Shown: positions 1 through 7,838, counted from the first letter of the stretch. The stretch is 15,833 nucleotides of DNA from Pseudomonadota bacterium (GCA_023423415.1 JAFAFP010000214.1:1-15833); one strand, 5' to 3'. Notes: generated by a model from the sequence alone, not told the origin. Translations and numbers: made by a program.

Positions 1-5
1 GTACA

Positions 6-1472
<1,467 letters not shown>

Positions 1473-1541
1473 GGCGATCGAGGGGCATCTGTAAGCTTCG
1501 ACCTTCGCGATGGTGCGGCGTTGTCCGCAGCGGAGGTCGTC

Positions 1542-2288
1542 ATGCTCACACGCCGGTGTTTCGCTCTTGGTCTGGCGCTGATCTTGGCCTTGCCCTTTGG
1601 TGTGGCGGACGCGGCAGACAATAAGTATGGCACCTTCATCTTTGTGAAGCCAGGGCAGCTCGACCTCGGCAAGCTGCTGGCGCCATCGCCTCTTCCAAAT
1701 TCCGAGACGCAGAAGCGCGATCTTGTCACCGTTCTGGAGACGCAGAAGACGCGGACGCCGGATCAGGTCGAACGTGCCGTTGCGGACAATGCGCTCTCGA
1801 TCTACCGCTTCTCCGATGTGATCGGACCCGATTTCTCTGCGGAGCGCCTTCCACAGCTCGATGCCTTCTTCAAACGGGTCTTCAACGATTCACGCATCCT
1901 GGTTCTGTCGAGTAAGGATGTATGGGATCGGCCGCGCCCCTATGTTGTCAGTCAGGATGTTCAAACCGTTGGAGAGCGGCCCAAGGCGCCGGGCTCCTAT
2001 CCGAGCGGGCATGCCATCTTCGGCTATCTGAGTGCGATCATCCTGGCCAACATGGTTCCGGAAAAGGCGGCTACGCTCTACGAGCGTGGTTATGAGTACG
2101 GCACGAACAGGGTGATCACCGGCGTGCACTTCCCTTCCGATCTGGAAGCTGGGCGCATGGCCGCCACTGCCATCGCCGCGGCATTGATGGAGAGCGAGCA
2201 ATTCCGGTCGGAGTTGGAGGGCGCCAAGGCGGAGCTGCGCAAGGGCCTTGGCCTTCCGATGACAGTCGGAGGAACAGCCGCGCGCTAA
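1542..2288 (+). CDS. Secreted PAP2-family (class A-type) acid phosphatase
   Basis: This is a probable periplasmic non-specific phosphomonoesterase of the PAP2/vanadium-haloperoxidase superfamily, 248 residues. The three-part phosphatase signature is present: K125-x6-R132-P133 (KDVWDRPRP), PSGH at 154-157 within GSYPSGH, and N189-R190-x5-H196-x3-D200. In the last part Asn replaces the usual Ser before Arg. H157 and H196 would be the general acid and the phosphohistidine nucleophile. A signal peptide covers residues 1-25 (basic MLTRR, hydrophobic core, ADA-A cut). The ATG at 1542 is chosen over the in-frame TTG at 1521 because GGAGG ends five bases before it and the protein then begins with the signal peptide. 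The gene starts about 70 bases after gatB and could be read through from it, but lies between gatB and the gatB relic, so it may have arrived with that rearrangement. The substrate is unknown. Confidence 0.86.
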   Translation: MLTRRCFALGLALILALPFGVADAADNKYGTFIFVKPGQLDLGKLLAPSPLPNSETQKRDLVTVLETQKTRTPDQVERAVADNALSIYRFSDVIGPDFSAERLPQLDAFFKRVFNDSRILVLSSKDVWDRPRPYVVSQDVQTVGERPKAPGSYPSGHAIFGYLSAIILANMVPEKAATLYERGYEYGTNRVITGVHFPSDLEAGRMAATAIAAALMESEQFRSELEGAKAELRKGLGLPMTVGGTAAR

Positions 2289-2319
2289 CCGGGACAATGA
2301 CTGCACGCTGAGACCGCAT

Positions 2320-2572
2320 TGCAGATCCCTGTCTTGGTCCAACGGGCGATCCGCGGCGAGATTGCAGAGCCGCATGGAATGAAGGCGGTCGTTGCGCCTG
2401 ATCCGATCGTAAAATCCGTTGATGAGATCGTGACGTCGAAGCCGGACAGGGGCGCGGATCGACCGCCGACCGTTGATGTGATGAGTAGTTGGTCAGTCAG
2501 TCGATGAAAACCGTCCGCAGCAATGCCGATCTCGGACGGTTAAACGTCACGACAGTGAAACTCGGTCTTTGA
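2320..2572 (+). pseudogene. Decayed copy of the gatB 3' end (YqeY-domain remnant)
   Basis: Bases of this stretch align co-linearly with the last roughly 240 bases of the intact gatB. In the first half the frame is still readable: EPHGMKAVV...IVKSVDEIVTSKPDRGAD matches gatB EHRGMKQVT...IEKVVDEIVAANPDKVAD. After that the frame is lost through small indels and stops, but DNA similarity continues through GTTGGT and GATGAAAA and ends with GTGAAACTCGGTCTTTGA, against ACGAAACTCGGACTTTGA at the gatB stop. By eye the identity is around 60 percent, so the copy is old. No start codon, ribosome binding site or complete domain is left. It is best read as the leftover of a tandem duplication or of an insertion that regenerated the gatB 3' end. 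A chance match is unlikely because order, spacing and stop position all agree. Confidence 0.7.
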
Positions 2573-3310
2573 CCGATGCTCATCTCGCAATTTCGGACCG
2601 AAGACGACGCACGATCGCACCGCAATGCATGTCCAGGACATCCGGAAACCGATGTCCAGCTTCACAACGTCCCGTTTTGGGTCATCAGAAACGCTTCTCG
2701 CTGTCTCGGCAATCGTCCAATGCGCTTGAAGAACCGCCGGCGATGTCTCTGCGCATTACGATGAGCGGTGTCGGAGAGGAATTTGCATTCGAACGTTTCT
2801 GAAATCGCGCCAGCGAACCGGTCGCAATGCGATCTTCGGCGCATTCGAGACGTTGCCGAAGCGAATCGCGATGTTCCGATTCGTGCGAATTCGGATCGAT
2901 TGAACGGTCCAAAGTCGGAAAATCCGAAGTTTTCCAAAAAAAATTTTTGACGGGTCTTTGGACGCCGGACTTGACATTGCAAGTCTCGGAAACGCGTCCA
3001 TCCGAACTGGTGTCGTTACGCAAGTCTGCAAATTGCATCGCGATCATGCGTGCAAGTAATGCCGATTCTATCGATACAAATTCAACGTCATGTTTGGTGT
3101 CATTGCATGCGCAATGTTGATCGCGTGGAGTTGACATCAGCGAACGCGAAAGGGCAGGCGCACTGATGTCGCGCGAGCGAAACGGGCTGATCGAGTACAC
3201 GTTTCGTTAAGTGGAGTCGCTGTTTTGTGCGTTCTGTAGTAATCGAAGTCCAGTGCACCTCGATTCGCGAGTGCACTTTCGATAGCGCCATCTCTAAATT
3301 GGAGGGCACA
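2573..3310. other. 738-base gene-poor region with repeats, A-tract and leader of the micro-ORF
   Basis: No convincing protein is encoded here; the open frames are short, overlap on both strands and resemble nothing recognisable. Visible structure includes: a 13-base palindrome ATGTCCAGGACAT (2629-2641), followed at once by a hairpin (2637-2656) that repeats ATGTCC; GGAAAA/TTTTCC arms (2917-2935) abutting an A8T5 tract (2936-2948), probably bent DNA; exact TTGACA hexamers at 2971 and 3131 without a good -10 partner; four GANTC sites (2863, 2878, 3064, 3262); and a hairpin with GTGCAC arms (3253-3276) just ahead of the 3311 reading frame. The composition is visibly less GC-rich than the flanking genes. 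The first 30 or so bases may still show weak similarity to the gatB downstream flank. Confidence 0.6.
3253..3276 (+). promoter_or_regulatory. Hairpin in the leader of the histone-H1-like micro-ORF
   Basis: GTGCAC at 3253-3258 pairs with GTGCAC at 3271-3276, and the inner TCG/CGA bases extend the stem after one bulged C. It lies 25 bases upstream of the GGAGGG ribosome binding site of the 27-codon frame. No T-run follows, so it is not a plain terminator. It could be an RNA leader element or, as DNA, an operator for a dimeric regulator. Confidence 0.4.
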
Positions 3311-3394
3311 ATGGCGAAGCGTAAGAAGGCGAAGGCCGCGGCAAAAAAGACCGCGAAGAAGACGAAGCGCAAAGCCGCGAAGAAGCGGAAGTAA
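3311..3394 (+). CDS. 27-residue histone-H1-like Lys/Ala-rich micro-protein
   Basis: The frame encodes 27 residues (MAKRKKAKAAAKKTAKKTKR... ending AAKKRK), more than half Lys or Arg and most of the rest Ala or Thr, with no acidic residue. This resembles the C-terminal tails of bacterial histone-H1-like and AlgP/Hc1-type proteins that bind DNA or RNA without specificity. An excellent Shine-Dalgarno GGAGGG (3301-3306) sits four bases before the ATG, which argues for real translation. A hairpin precedes it, and a long near-perfect inverted repeat (3484-3524) lies 90 bases after the stop, so it looks like a self-contained monocistronic unit. A nucleic-acid-binding role is inferred only from composition. 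A non-coding explanation cannot be excluded, since such a short frame could arise by chance, but the strong ribosome binding site and pure basic composition make that less likely. Confidence 0.6.
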   Translation: MAKRKKAKAAAKKTAKKTKRKAAKKRK

Positions 3395-3483
3395 TTGCGC
3401 CGTTTTCGGCCACGTTACAAAGCCGACGACGTCATCTGCGCGACCAACATCGTGCGAGGCATCGTCGGCTTCATGTGACGACG

Positions 3484-3524
3484 GAGGGCGTTGGCGAGAC
3501 ACATCAAGTCTCTCCAGCGCCCTC
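3484..3524 (+). terminator. Long inverted repeat, probable terminator after the micro-ORF
   Basis: A 17-base left arm (3484-3500) and a 17-base right arm (3508-3524) pair with only two mismatches around a seven-base ACATCAA loop. GGTCTTTCTGG follows, a weak T-rich tail on the plus strand. It lies between the plus-strand micro-ORF and the stop of the convergent minus-strand gene. The minus-strand side has no T-run, so it is assigned to the plus strand, though it might act on both. Confidence 0.55.
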
Positions 3525-3625
3525 GGTCTTTCTGGACATCACTATCGCATCGATTGAATTTGTTAACGCTAAGAACCGCTGCCTAACCTTGGCGGCGCCG
3601 CCGTATCGGACCTGAGCGGTTATCG

Positions 3626-4024
3626 TTACGCGGCCTTTCCCTTGAGCCGGGTGTTGCAGGCGCTCCAGTACTTTGGCCAGGTCATTCCCTTTTCCACCTT
3701 GCCGGCCGCACGCGCTTCCTTCCATTCCGCTCCGCATTGTTTCTGCCGTTCGCGGACAGCGCGCCGGCCGGCCGATACGGTGGCTCTCTTTTCGGCCTTG
3801 GCCTTCCGTGCCTCCGAGCGCTTCGCCTTGCGTTCGTCGGCCTTCGCCTTCTTTTCGGCAGCGGCGTCTTGCTTGCTCTTCGCCGTGTCGGCTTTCGACG
3901 TATCGCCCGTGCCCTGGACGGATGGTGTTTGCGCAAAAGCGGATGTGATCGATGTGGTCGTGAATGTCAGAAGCGCGCCAGCGAGGACGGCAGCCGACAG
4001 AAGGGTAGTGACGGATTTGCTCAT
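3626..4024 (-). CDS. Exported Lys-rich PsiF-like small protein
   Basis: The product has 132 residues. Residues 1-31 form a Sec signal peptide (MSKS, hydrophobic core, SAFA-Q). A Lys/Ala/Glu-rich, probably helical low-complexity stretch covers about 42-95. The C-terminal module RQKQC97GAEW101KEARAAGKV...TW116PKYW120SAC123NTRLK has two conserved-looking cysteines and several aromatic residues. This resembles the repeat of PsiF, a phosphate-starvation-induced periplasmic protein, and a small family common in Bradyrhizobium relatives. Its biochemical role is unknown. The ATG at 4024 is preferred over the in-frame start at 4075 because GGGGGAG lies six to ten bases upstream and the signal peptide starts there. 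The gene is divergent from the glutathione transferase, with 150 bases between the starts. The two cysteines could form a disulfide in the periplasm (inference). Confidence 0.82.
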   Translation of the reverse strand: MSKSVTTLLSAAVLAGALLTFTTTSITSAFAQTPSVQGTGDTSKADTAKSKQDAAAEKKAKADERKAKRSEARKAKAEKRATVSAGRRAVRERQKQCGAEWKEARAAGKVEKGMTWPKYWSACNTRLKGKAA

Positions 4025-4174
4025 GTTCTCTCCCCCGATGTTTTGATGGAATGAAACCATTGTTTTCCGGAACATTATGCCGTGGGTGAGAAGCGGTCCA
4101 TACGCCAGCGCGGGTTGCGCATCTGCATCTACGGTTTTAGGTGACGATCACCGAAGCCACGCCCGGAGACAGTC

Positions 4175-5038
4175 ATGGCGCGACGAGCAGTGAAATCGAA
4201 GTCCAAAACAAAGGCGAAGACGAAGGCGAAATCCTCACGCAAGAAGACGGCCAGCCCCGCAAGCAAGAGCGCGCGCAAGGGTGCAGCTTCCAAATCCGGG
4301 AAGAAGAGTGTTGCAGCGAAGACGGCGCGGCCTCGCAAACAGCGTCCGATCGAGCTCTATTACTGGCCGACGCCGAACGGCTGGAAGATTTCGATCATGC
4401 TTGAGGAGTGCGGGCTCCCTTATATAATGAAGCCGGTCAACATCTCCGTTGGCGATCAGTTCAAGCCGGAATTCCTGGCGATTGCTCCGAATAACCGCAT
4501 GCCGGCCATCGTCGATCCGGATGGACCTGGCGGCAAGCCGATCTCGGTCTTCGAGTCGGGCGCGATCCTGCAATATCTCGGGCGCAAGACCGGCAAGTTC
4601 TATCCCGCGAACGAGCGTGAGCGGGTCCAGGTCGAAGAGTGGTTGATGTGGCAGATGGGAGGGCTCGGTCCTATGGGAGGACAGGCGCACCACTTCCGCA
4701 TCTATGCGCCGGAGAAGCTGCAATATGCCATCGACCGCTACACTAACGAAGTGAACCGTCTCCTTGGTGTGATGAACACGCGTCTGAAGGACCGTCCGTT
4801 CCTGGCCGGCCGCTATTCGATTGCCGACATGGCCTGTGTCGGATGGGCCTCGCGGTGGGAACGTCAGGGACAGGACATCAATGAGTTTCCGCATGTGAAG
4901 CGTTGGCTCGAGACGATGATGGCGCGTCCTGCCGTTCAGCGCGGCATGAAGCTGCGGGTGGAGGAAGCGTCGACGGTCGATATGAAGGATCCGAAGGTGC
5001 AAGCGATGCTGTTCCAGCAACGCGCGCGCGCCGGCTGA
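4175..5038 (+). CDS. YfcG-like (Nu-class) glutathione S-transferase with a histone-H1-like N-terminal tail
   Basis: Residues 59-287 match the Nu-class glutathione transferase/disulfide-bond reductase family represented by E. coli YfcG. The thioredoxin-fold N domain starts IELYYWPTPNGWKISIMLEE (59-78), with T66 and N68 at the glutathione-thiol-activating positions. NNRMP (106-110) contains the cis-Pro loop, and FESGAILQYLG (126-136) the glutathione gamma-Glu site. The helical domain carries the family string GGLGPMGGQAHHF (162-174). It probably reduces disulfides or peroxides using bound glutathione. Unusually, residues 1-58 are an added Lys/Ala/Ser-rich tail with no acidic residue, like histone H1. 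The ATG at 4175 is supported by GGAGA at 4165-4169 and by the open, biased tail; the next Met is inside the fold. The tail may tether the enzyme to nucleic acid (inference). The gene is monocistronic, closed by a strong terminator. Confidence 0.93.
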   Translation: MARRAVKSKSKTKAKTKAKSSRKKTASPASKSARKGAASKSGKKSVAAKTARPRKQRPIELYYWPTPNGWKISIMLEECGLPYIMKPVNISVGDQFKPEFLAIAPNNRMPAIVDPDGPGGKPISVFESGAILQYLGRKTGKFYPANERERVQVEEWLMWQMGGLGPMGGQAHHFRIYAPEKLQYAIDRYTNEVNRLLGVMNTRLKDRPFLAGRYSIADMACVGWASRWERQGQDINEFPHVKRWLETMMARPAVQRGMKLRVEEASTVDMKDPKVQAMLFQQRARAG

Positions 5039-5066
5039 TCGGTCTGCCGGATTGTTGATAAGGAGA

Positions 5067-5099
5067 GGGCGGTTCGCGCGGGTGCGAGCCGCCCTTTTT
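5067..5099 (+). terminator. Rho-independent terminator of the glutathione transferase gene
   Basis: GGGCGGTTCGC (5067-5077) pairs with GCGAGCCGCCC (5084-5094) with one G-T wobble, a six-base loop and a TTTTT tail at 5095-5099. It starts 29 bases after the stop codon. Confidence 0.9.
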
Positions 5100-5296
5100 C
5101 GTGAGGGTTAGCGGCATCAGAACATTGACGGTGTTCAGAGCGTAAAGATCGCCTCGATCATGGATGCTCGGATGCGAAAATCGTCCGTAGAATCGATGTT
5201 CTTCGAGCATTGCGGGCGTTTTGACACGCGCTTTCGTTCAGAATCGATTCATCCAAACGCTTAAACTGCCATTCAAATTTTGCAGGACATCATCCG

Positions 5297-5359
5297 CCTG
5301 TCTGACGGGGGTCGTCGGACGACAACATCCGCCGCAAAAGGCGGAGAACAAGACAGGGG
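5297..5359 (+). promoter_or_regulatory. Three-stem leader RNA overlapping the Sel1 gene ribosome binding site
   Basis: Three stems nest here. An outer seven-pair stem CCTGTCT (5297-5303)/AGACAGG (5351-5357) encloses GTCGT-CGG-ACGAC (5311-5323) and TCCGCC-GCAAAA-GGCGGA (5328-5345). The outer right arm contains part of the AGGGG Shine-Dalgarno (5355-5359) of the gene starting at 5366, so folding would hide it. An exact TTGACA (5221-5226) about 75 bases upstream is a possible -35 box, but its -10 is poor. Pairing is read from the sequence; any switching role is inference. Confidence 0.45.
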
Positions 5360-5365
5360 ATGAAT

Positions 5366-5635
5366 ATGGCGCGTTTTGAGATGACTCATGTCGAAATGAG
5401 CAATGCGGGGCAGGGGCCGTCTGCCGCCGACACCTTCTATGAGCTGGGGATTCGCTATTCGGTCGGTACCGCGGTCGAGCCGGATCTGATCGCGGCGCAT
5501 AAGTGGTTCAACCTTGCGGCGATGAAAGGCAGCAAGGACGCGGTGCAATTGCGGCAGGAGATCGCCGCGAATATGTCGCCGGTCGACATCGCCGCCGCCC
5601 AGCGCGCCGCCCGCGCCTGGCTGACAACTCACTAA
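5366..5635 (+). CDS. Small Sel1/TPR-repeat protein
   Basis: The product has 89 residues with no signal peptide or membrane segment. Residues about 21-59 (ADTFYELGIRYSVGTAVEPDLIAAHKWFNLAAMKGSKDA) form a single Sel1-like repeat: the LG..Y..G pattern followed by A.KWF..AA..G...A. A further amphipathic helix ends in IAAAQRAARAWLTTH. A single repeat cannot build a solenoid, so it probably acts as a small protein-binding module or pairs with a partner. Very similar small proteins are familiar from Bradyrhizobium relatives, but no function is established to my knowledge. ATG 5366 is preferred to ATG 5360 because AGGGG (5355-5359) is directly adjacent to the latter but correctly spaced for the former. 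CAGCGA/TCGCTG arms at 5646-5669 just after the stop form a weak hairpin. Confidence 0.85.
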   Translation: MARFEMTHVEMSNAGQGPSAADTFYELGIRYSVGTAVEPDLIAAHKWFNLAAMKGSKDAVQLRQEIAANMSPVDIAAAQRAARAWLTTH

Positions 5636-5717
5636 GGCCAATATTCAGCGATTTAGTCTCTATTCGCTGCCTTTCAGGTTGCTTGCGACGTTAGTCTTGG
5701 GCATATCCGTAAGCGCT

Positions 5718-5810
5718 GGAGACGTGGCCGAGTGGCTGAAGGCGGCGGTTTGCTAAACCGTTATACGCTCTAAAGGCGTATCGAGGGTTCGAATCCCTCC
5801 GTCTCCGCCA
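5718..5810 (+). tRNA. tRNA-Ser (anticodon GCU)
   Basis: A complete class II tRNA. The acceptor stem GGAGACG pairs with CGTCTCC, the discriminator is G and CCA is encoded (5808-5810). The anticodon loop TTGCTAA gives anticodon GCU at 5752-5754, reading AGC and AGU. A long variable arm TACGC...GCGTA is typical of tRNA-Ser, and the T-arm contains GGTTCGAATCC. No partial copy of its 3' end was seen elsewhere in the window, so there is no sign of an integrated element using it as an attachment site. Confidence 0.98.
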
Positions 5811-6297
5811 GCGCCGAATCTGCTCACGAACCCAGCGCGATTCTTCTCCCTCGACACAAGACGTGATGGAACAGCCCTTGACGGCGGCCATCCTGCATGA
5901 GTTAGCAGCCACGCCCCTAACAGGGGATGGACGACGAAATTTGTGTTCCATAAAGATCAGCGCGATCTGCAATATGTTGTAATTATCAATGTCTTGTATG
6001 GGCTTTTTGAATTGATTTTCCGGCGGTGCGCGCCCCCTCGGAGTGAGTGCTATTTGTGCAACATGGGTTTGAAAACATTCGAAACTACCTGTGCATGGGG
6101 CGTTTCGCGATTGCGGATCAGGGGACCTCGAGTAATCTCCCTCTTGCGACGGAGGGGGCGTCCCCAAGTCGCGCTGCCTGGTTGTCTCTCGGGGGATTCG
6201 ATAGAGGCCAGGTAGTTCGCGGGGAATAGGGGAACCTCTTTGGGTGAGAAACCCAGCGGAGTTTGGACCCTCCCTAAAGCAAACTTGGAGGTTCAAC
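5811..6297 (+). other. 487-base intergenic region and long leader of the porin gene
   Basis: No convincing reading frame is present. A small perfect hairpin CCCCT-AAC-AGGGG lies at 5914-5926. An AT-rich stretch at about 5965-6020 is the likeliest place for the porin promoter, but no -35/-10 pair could be fixed with confidence. Close to the porin, TGGGT/ACCCA (6241-6255) forms one hairpin and a second covers the ribosome binding site. Confidence 0.5.
6266..6294 (+). promoter_or_regulatory. Hairpin masking the porin Shine-Dalgarno sequence
   Basis: GACCCTCC (6266-6273) can pair with GGAGGTTC (6287-6294), seven of eight positions, across a 13-base loop. GGAGG (6287-6291) is the ribosome binding site of the porin ATG at 6298. 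The pairing would place the site in a helix and could make porin translation sensitive to temperature, a small RNA or a protein. The complementarity is visible; regulation is inference. Confidence 0.4.
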
Positions 6298-7770
6298 ATG
6301 AAGATGGTGAAAAGCCTTCTCCTCGGTTCCGCTGCTGGTTTGGTTGCGGTTGCAGGAGCGCAGGCGGCTGACCTTCCCGTAAAGGCCAAAGCGGTCGAGT
6401 ACGTGAAAGTCTGCAGCCTGTACGGCGTCGGCTATTATTATATCCCAGGCACGGACACCTGCATCAAGATCGGTGGCTATGTCCGTTACGAGGCGTATCA
6501 CAACTACACGACCGGCAATTACGTCGATCGCAATATCACCGGGCGCTTCACCCGTAACTCCACCACCTTTGCCCAGCAGGCCCGCTTCCGTCTGACCACG
6601 GACGTGCGCACCCAGACCGAATACGGCACCCTGCGGTCATATGTCAGTTTCGGCCTGAACTGGCTGAACTCGGTGGACGATGCTGCAGGACTGCCGGCGG
6701 GCGTTGGCAACTTCGGCTTCGCTCTTGAGCGTGCCTTCATCCAGTTCGCCGGCTTCACCTTCGGCCGTTCGGACACCTTCTTCGGCTTCTATAACGGCGC
6801 CGCCTACGGCCTCGTGCCGGTTGGCCTCGACGGCTCCTCGGGCCCGGCCGGCCATAACGTCGCGGCCTATACCTGGCAGTTCGGCAACGGCCTGTCGGCG
6901 ACGATCGCGATCGAAGACGCCGTCGGCAACCGCGTGAAGCCGATTACCGACCTCAACAGCGCCTTCATTGGTGGTGCCAGCGAAGCCTCCGGTCAGAAAG
7001 TTCCTGACATCGTCGGTAACATTCGCGTCGACCAGGCCTGGGGTTCGGCGCAGATCATGGGTGCCCTGCATCAGGTTTCGGCTCGCTACTATGACGATCC
7101 GACTGCGGGCTTCCCGTGCACGACCGCCAGCTCGACCACCTGCGACCATCCCGGCGACAAGTGGGGCTGGGCTGTCGGCGGCGGTCTGACCCTGAAGATG
7201 CCGTGGGATGCCAAGGACACCCTGTCCGGCGTCATCGCCTATGCTAAGGGCGCGACCGGCTTCGTGGCTTACGGCAACTCGCCGACGAACTTTATCCACA
7301 AGCAGGGTGTTGCTGTCGGTGCCGGCTCCGATGCGGTCTTTGGTGTTGTCGGCGGTGTTGGCAGCAGCCTTGAACTGACCGAAGCCTGGGGCGGTACGGT
7401 TGCGTTCGAGCACTACTGGACGCCGAGCCTGCGTACGTCTGCGGTGTTCGGATACTTGAACGTCAGCTACAATGACAATGCCAAGAACCTGATTGCCGCA
7501 ACTGGTTGCGGCGGCGGTGGCGTGACCGTGCCTGCAGGCGCTGTCTGCGATCCGGACTACTCTCTGTGGCGCGTGGCTTCGCGCACCATGTGGAACCCGG
7601 TGCAGAACCTCGATATCGGTGTTGAAGTCGCCTATACGAAGCTCAACACTGCTTTCGCTGGAACCAACGCTGTTGGCGCGACTTTCGGTCTCGCGGCTGG
7701 CACCTATCCAATCCAAGACGAGGGCTACTGGTCGGCAGCCTTCCGCGTACAGCGCAACTTCTGGCCGTGA
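6298..7770 (+). CDS. Outer-membrane porin (Porin_2 family), complete copy
   Basis: A trimeric beta-barrel general porin of the alphaproteobacterial Porin_2 family, 490 residues. The signal peptide is residues 1-23/24 (MKMVKSLLL, hydrophobic core, AGAQA-A). The mature start has the family's EYVKVCSLYGVGYYYIPGTDTCIKIGGYVRYEAYHN with its cysteine pair. FIQFAGFTFGRSDTFFGFYNGAAYGLVP lies near 160-187 and the protein ends in the outer-membrane sorting pattern AAFRVQRNFWP, with terminal-strand aromatics. ATG 6298 is chosen over the upstream in-frame GTG at 6244 because GGAGG lies six bases ahead and the signal peptide begins there. It is monocistronic, with its own long leader and a strong terminator. 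From residue 33 to beyond the stop it is an inverted near-copy of the gene at 14187-15587; loops differ most. Solute specificity cannot be told from sequence. Confidence 0.97.
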   Translation: MKMVKSLLLGSAAGLVAVAGAQAADLPVKAKAVEYVKVCSLYGVGYYYIPGTDTCIKIGGYVRYEAYHNYTTGNYVDRNITGRFTRNSTTFAQQARFRLTTDVRTQTEYGTLRSYVSFGLNWLNSVDDAAGLPAGVGNFGFALERAFIQFAGFTFGRSDTFFGFYNGAAYGLVPVGLDGSSGPAGHNVAAYTWQFGNGLSATIAIEDAVGNRVKPITDLNSAFIGGASEASGQKVPDIVGNIRVDQAWGSAQIMGALHQVSARYYDDPTAGFPCTTASSTTCDHPGDKWGWAVGGGLTLKMPWDAKDTLSGVIAYAKGATGFVAYGNSPTNFIHKQGVAVGAGSDAVFGVVGGVGSSLELTEAWGGTVAFEHYWTPSLRTSAVFGYLNVSYNDNAKNLIAATGCGGGGVTVPAGAVCDPDYSLWRVASRTMWNPVQNLDIGVEVAYTKLNTAFAGTNAVGATFGLAAGTYPIQDEGYWSAAFRVQRNFWP

Positions 7771-7838
7771 TCGTCTGATCTCGACCTAAAGTTACGAGCC
7801 TAAGCGAACCCCCGGTCCGAAGACCGGGGGTTTTGCTT
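6394..7838 (+). repeat. Left arm of long inverted repeat (porin body, 3' flank and terminator)
   Basis: This arm matches the reverse complement of 14119-15551. It begins exactly at the Val-Glu-Tyr-Val codons of the mature porin and ends just after the terminator T-run. Runs of perfect identity include 77 bases at 6733-6809 and about 68 bases at 7750-7817, the latter mostly non-coding. Divergence is concentrated in loop-coding parts. Confidence 0.85.
7809..7834 (+). terminator. Rho-independent terminator of the complete porin
   Basis: CCCCCGGTC (7809-7817) pairs with GACCGGGGG (7822-7830) around a CGAA tetraloop and is followed by TTTT. The stop codon of the convergent hydrolase begins seven bases beyond it. 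The same stem with a GAAA loop ends the second porin. Confidence 0.93.

Noticed and set aside
5943..6229. Short plus-strand frames in the porin leader
   Set aside because: No ribosome binding site, no recognisable domain, and overlap of several equally poor frames.
6244..6297. Upstream start extending the porin by 18 codons
   Set aside because: The extension would bury the signal peptide, and GGAGG is placed for ATG 6298.
6637..7716. 359-codon minus-strand frame inside the porin, with a similar 351-codon plus-strand frame at 14544-15599
   Set aside because: Both are antisense shadows of the two porins; they resemble each other only because the porins do.
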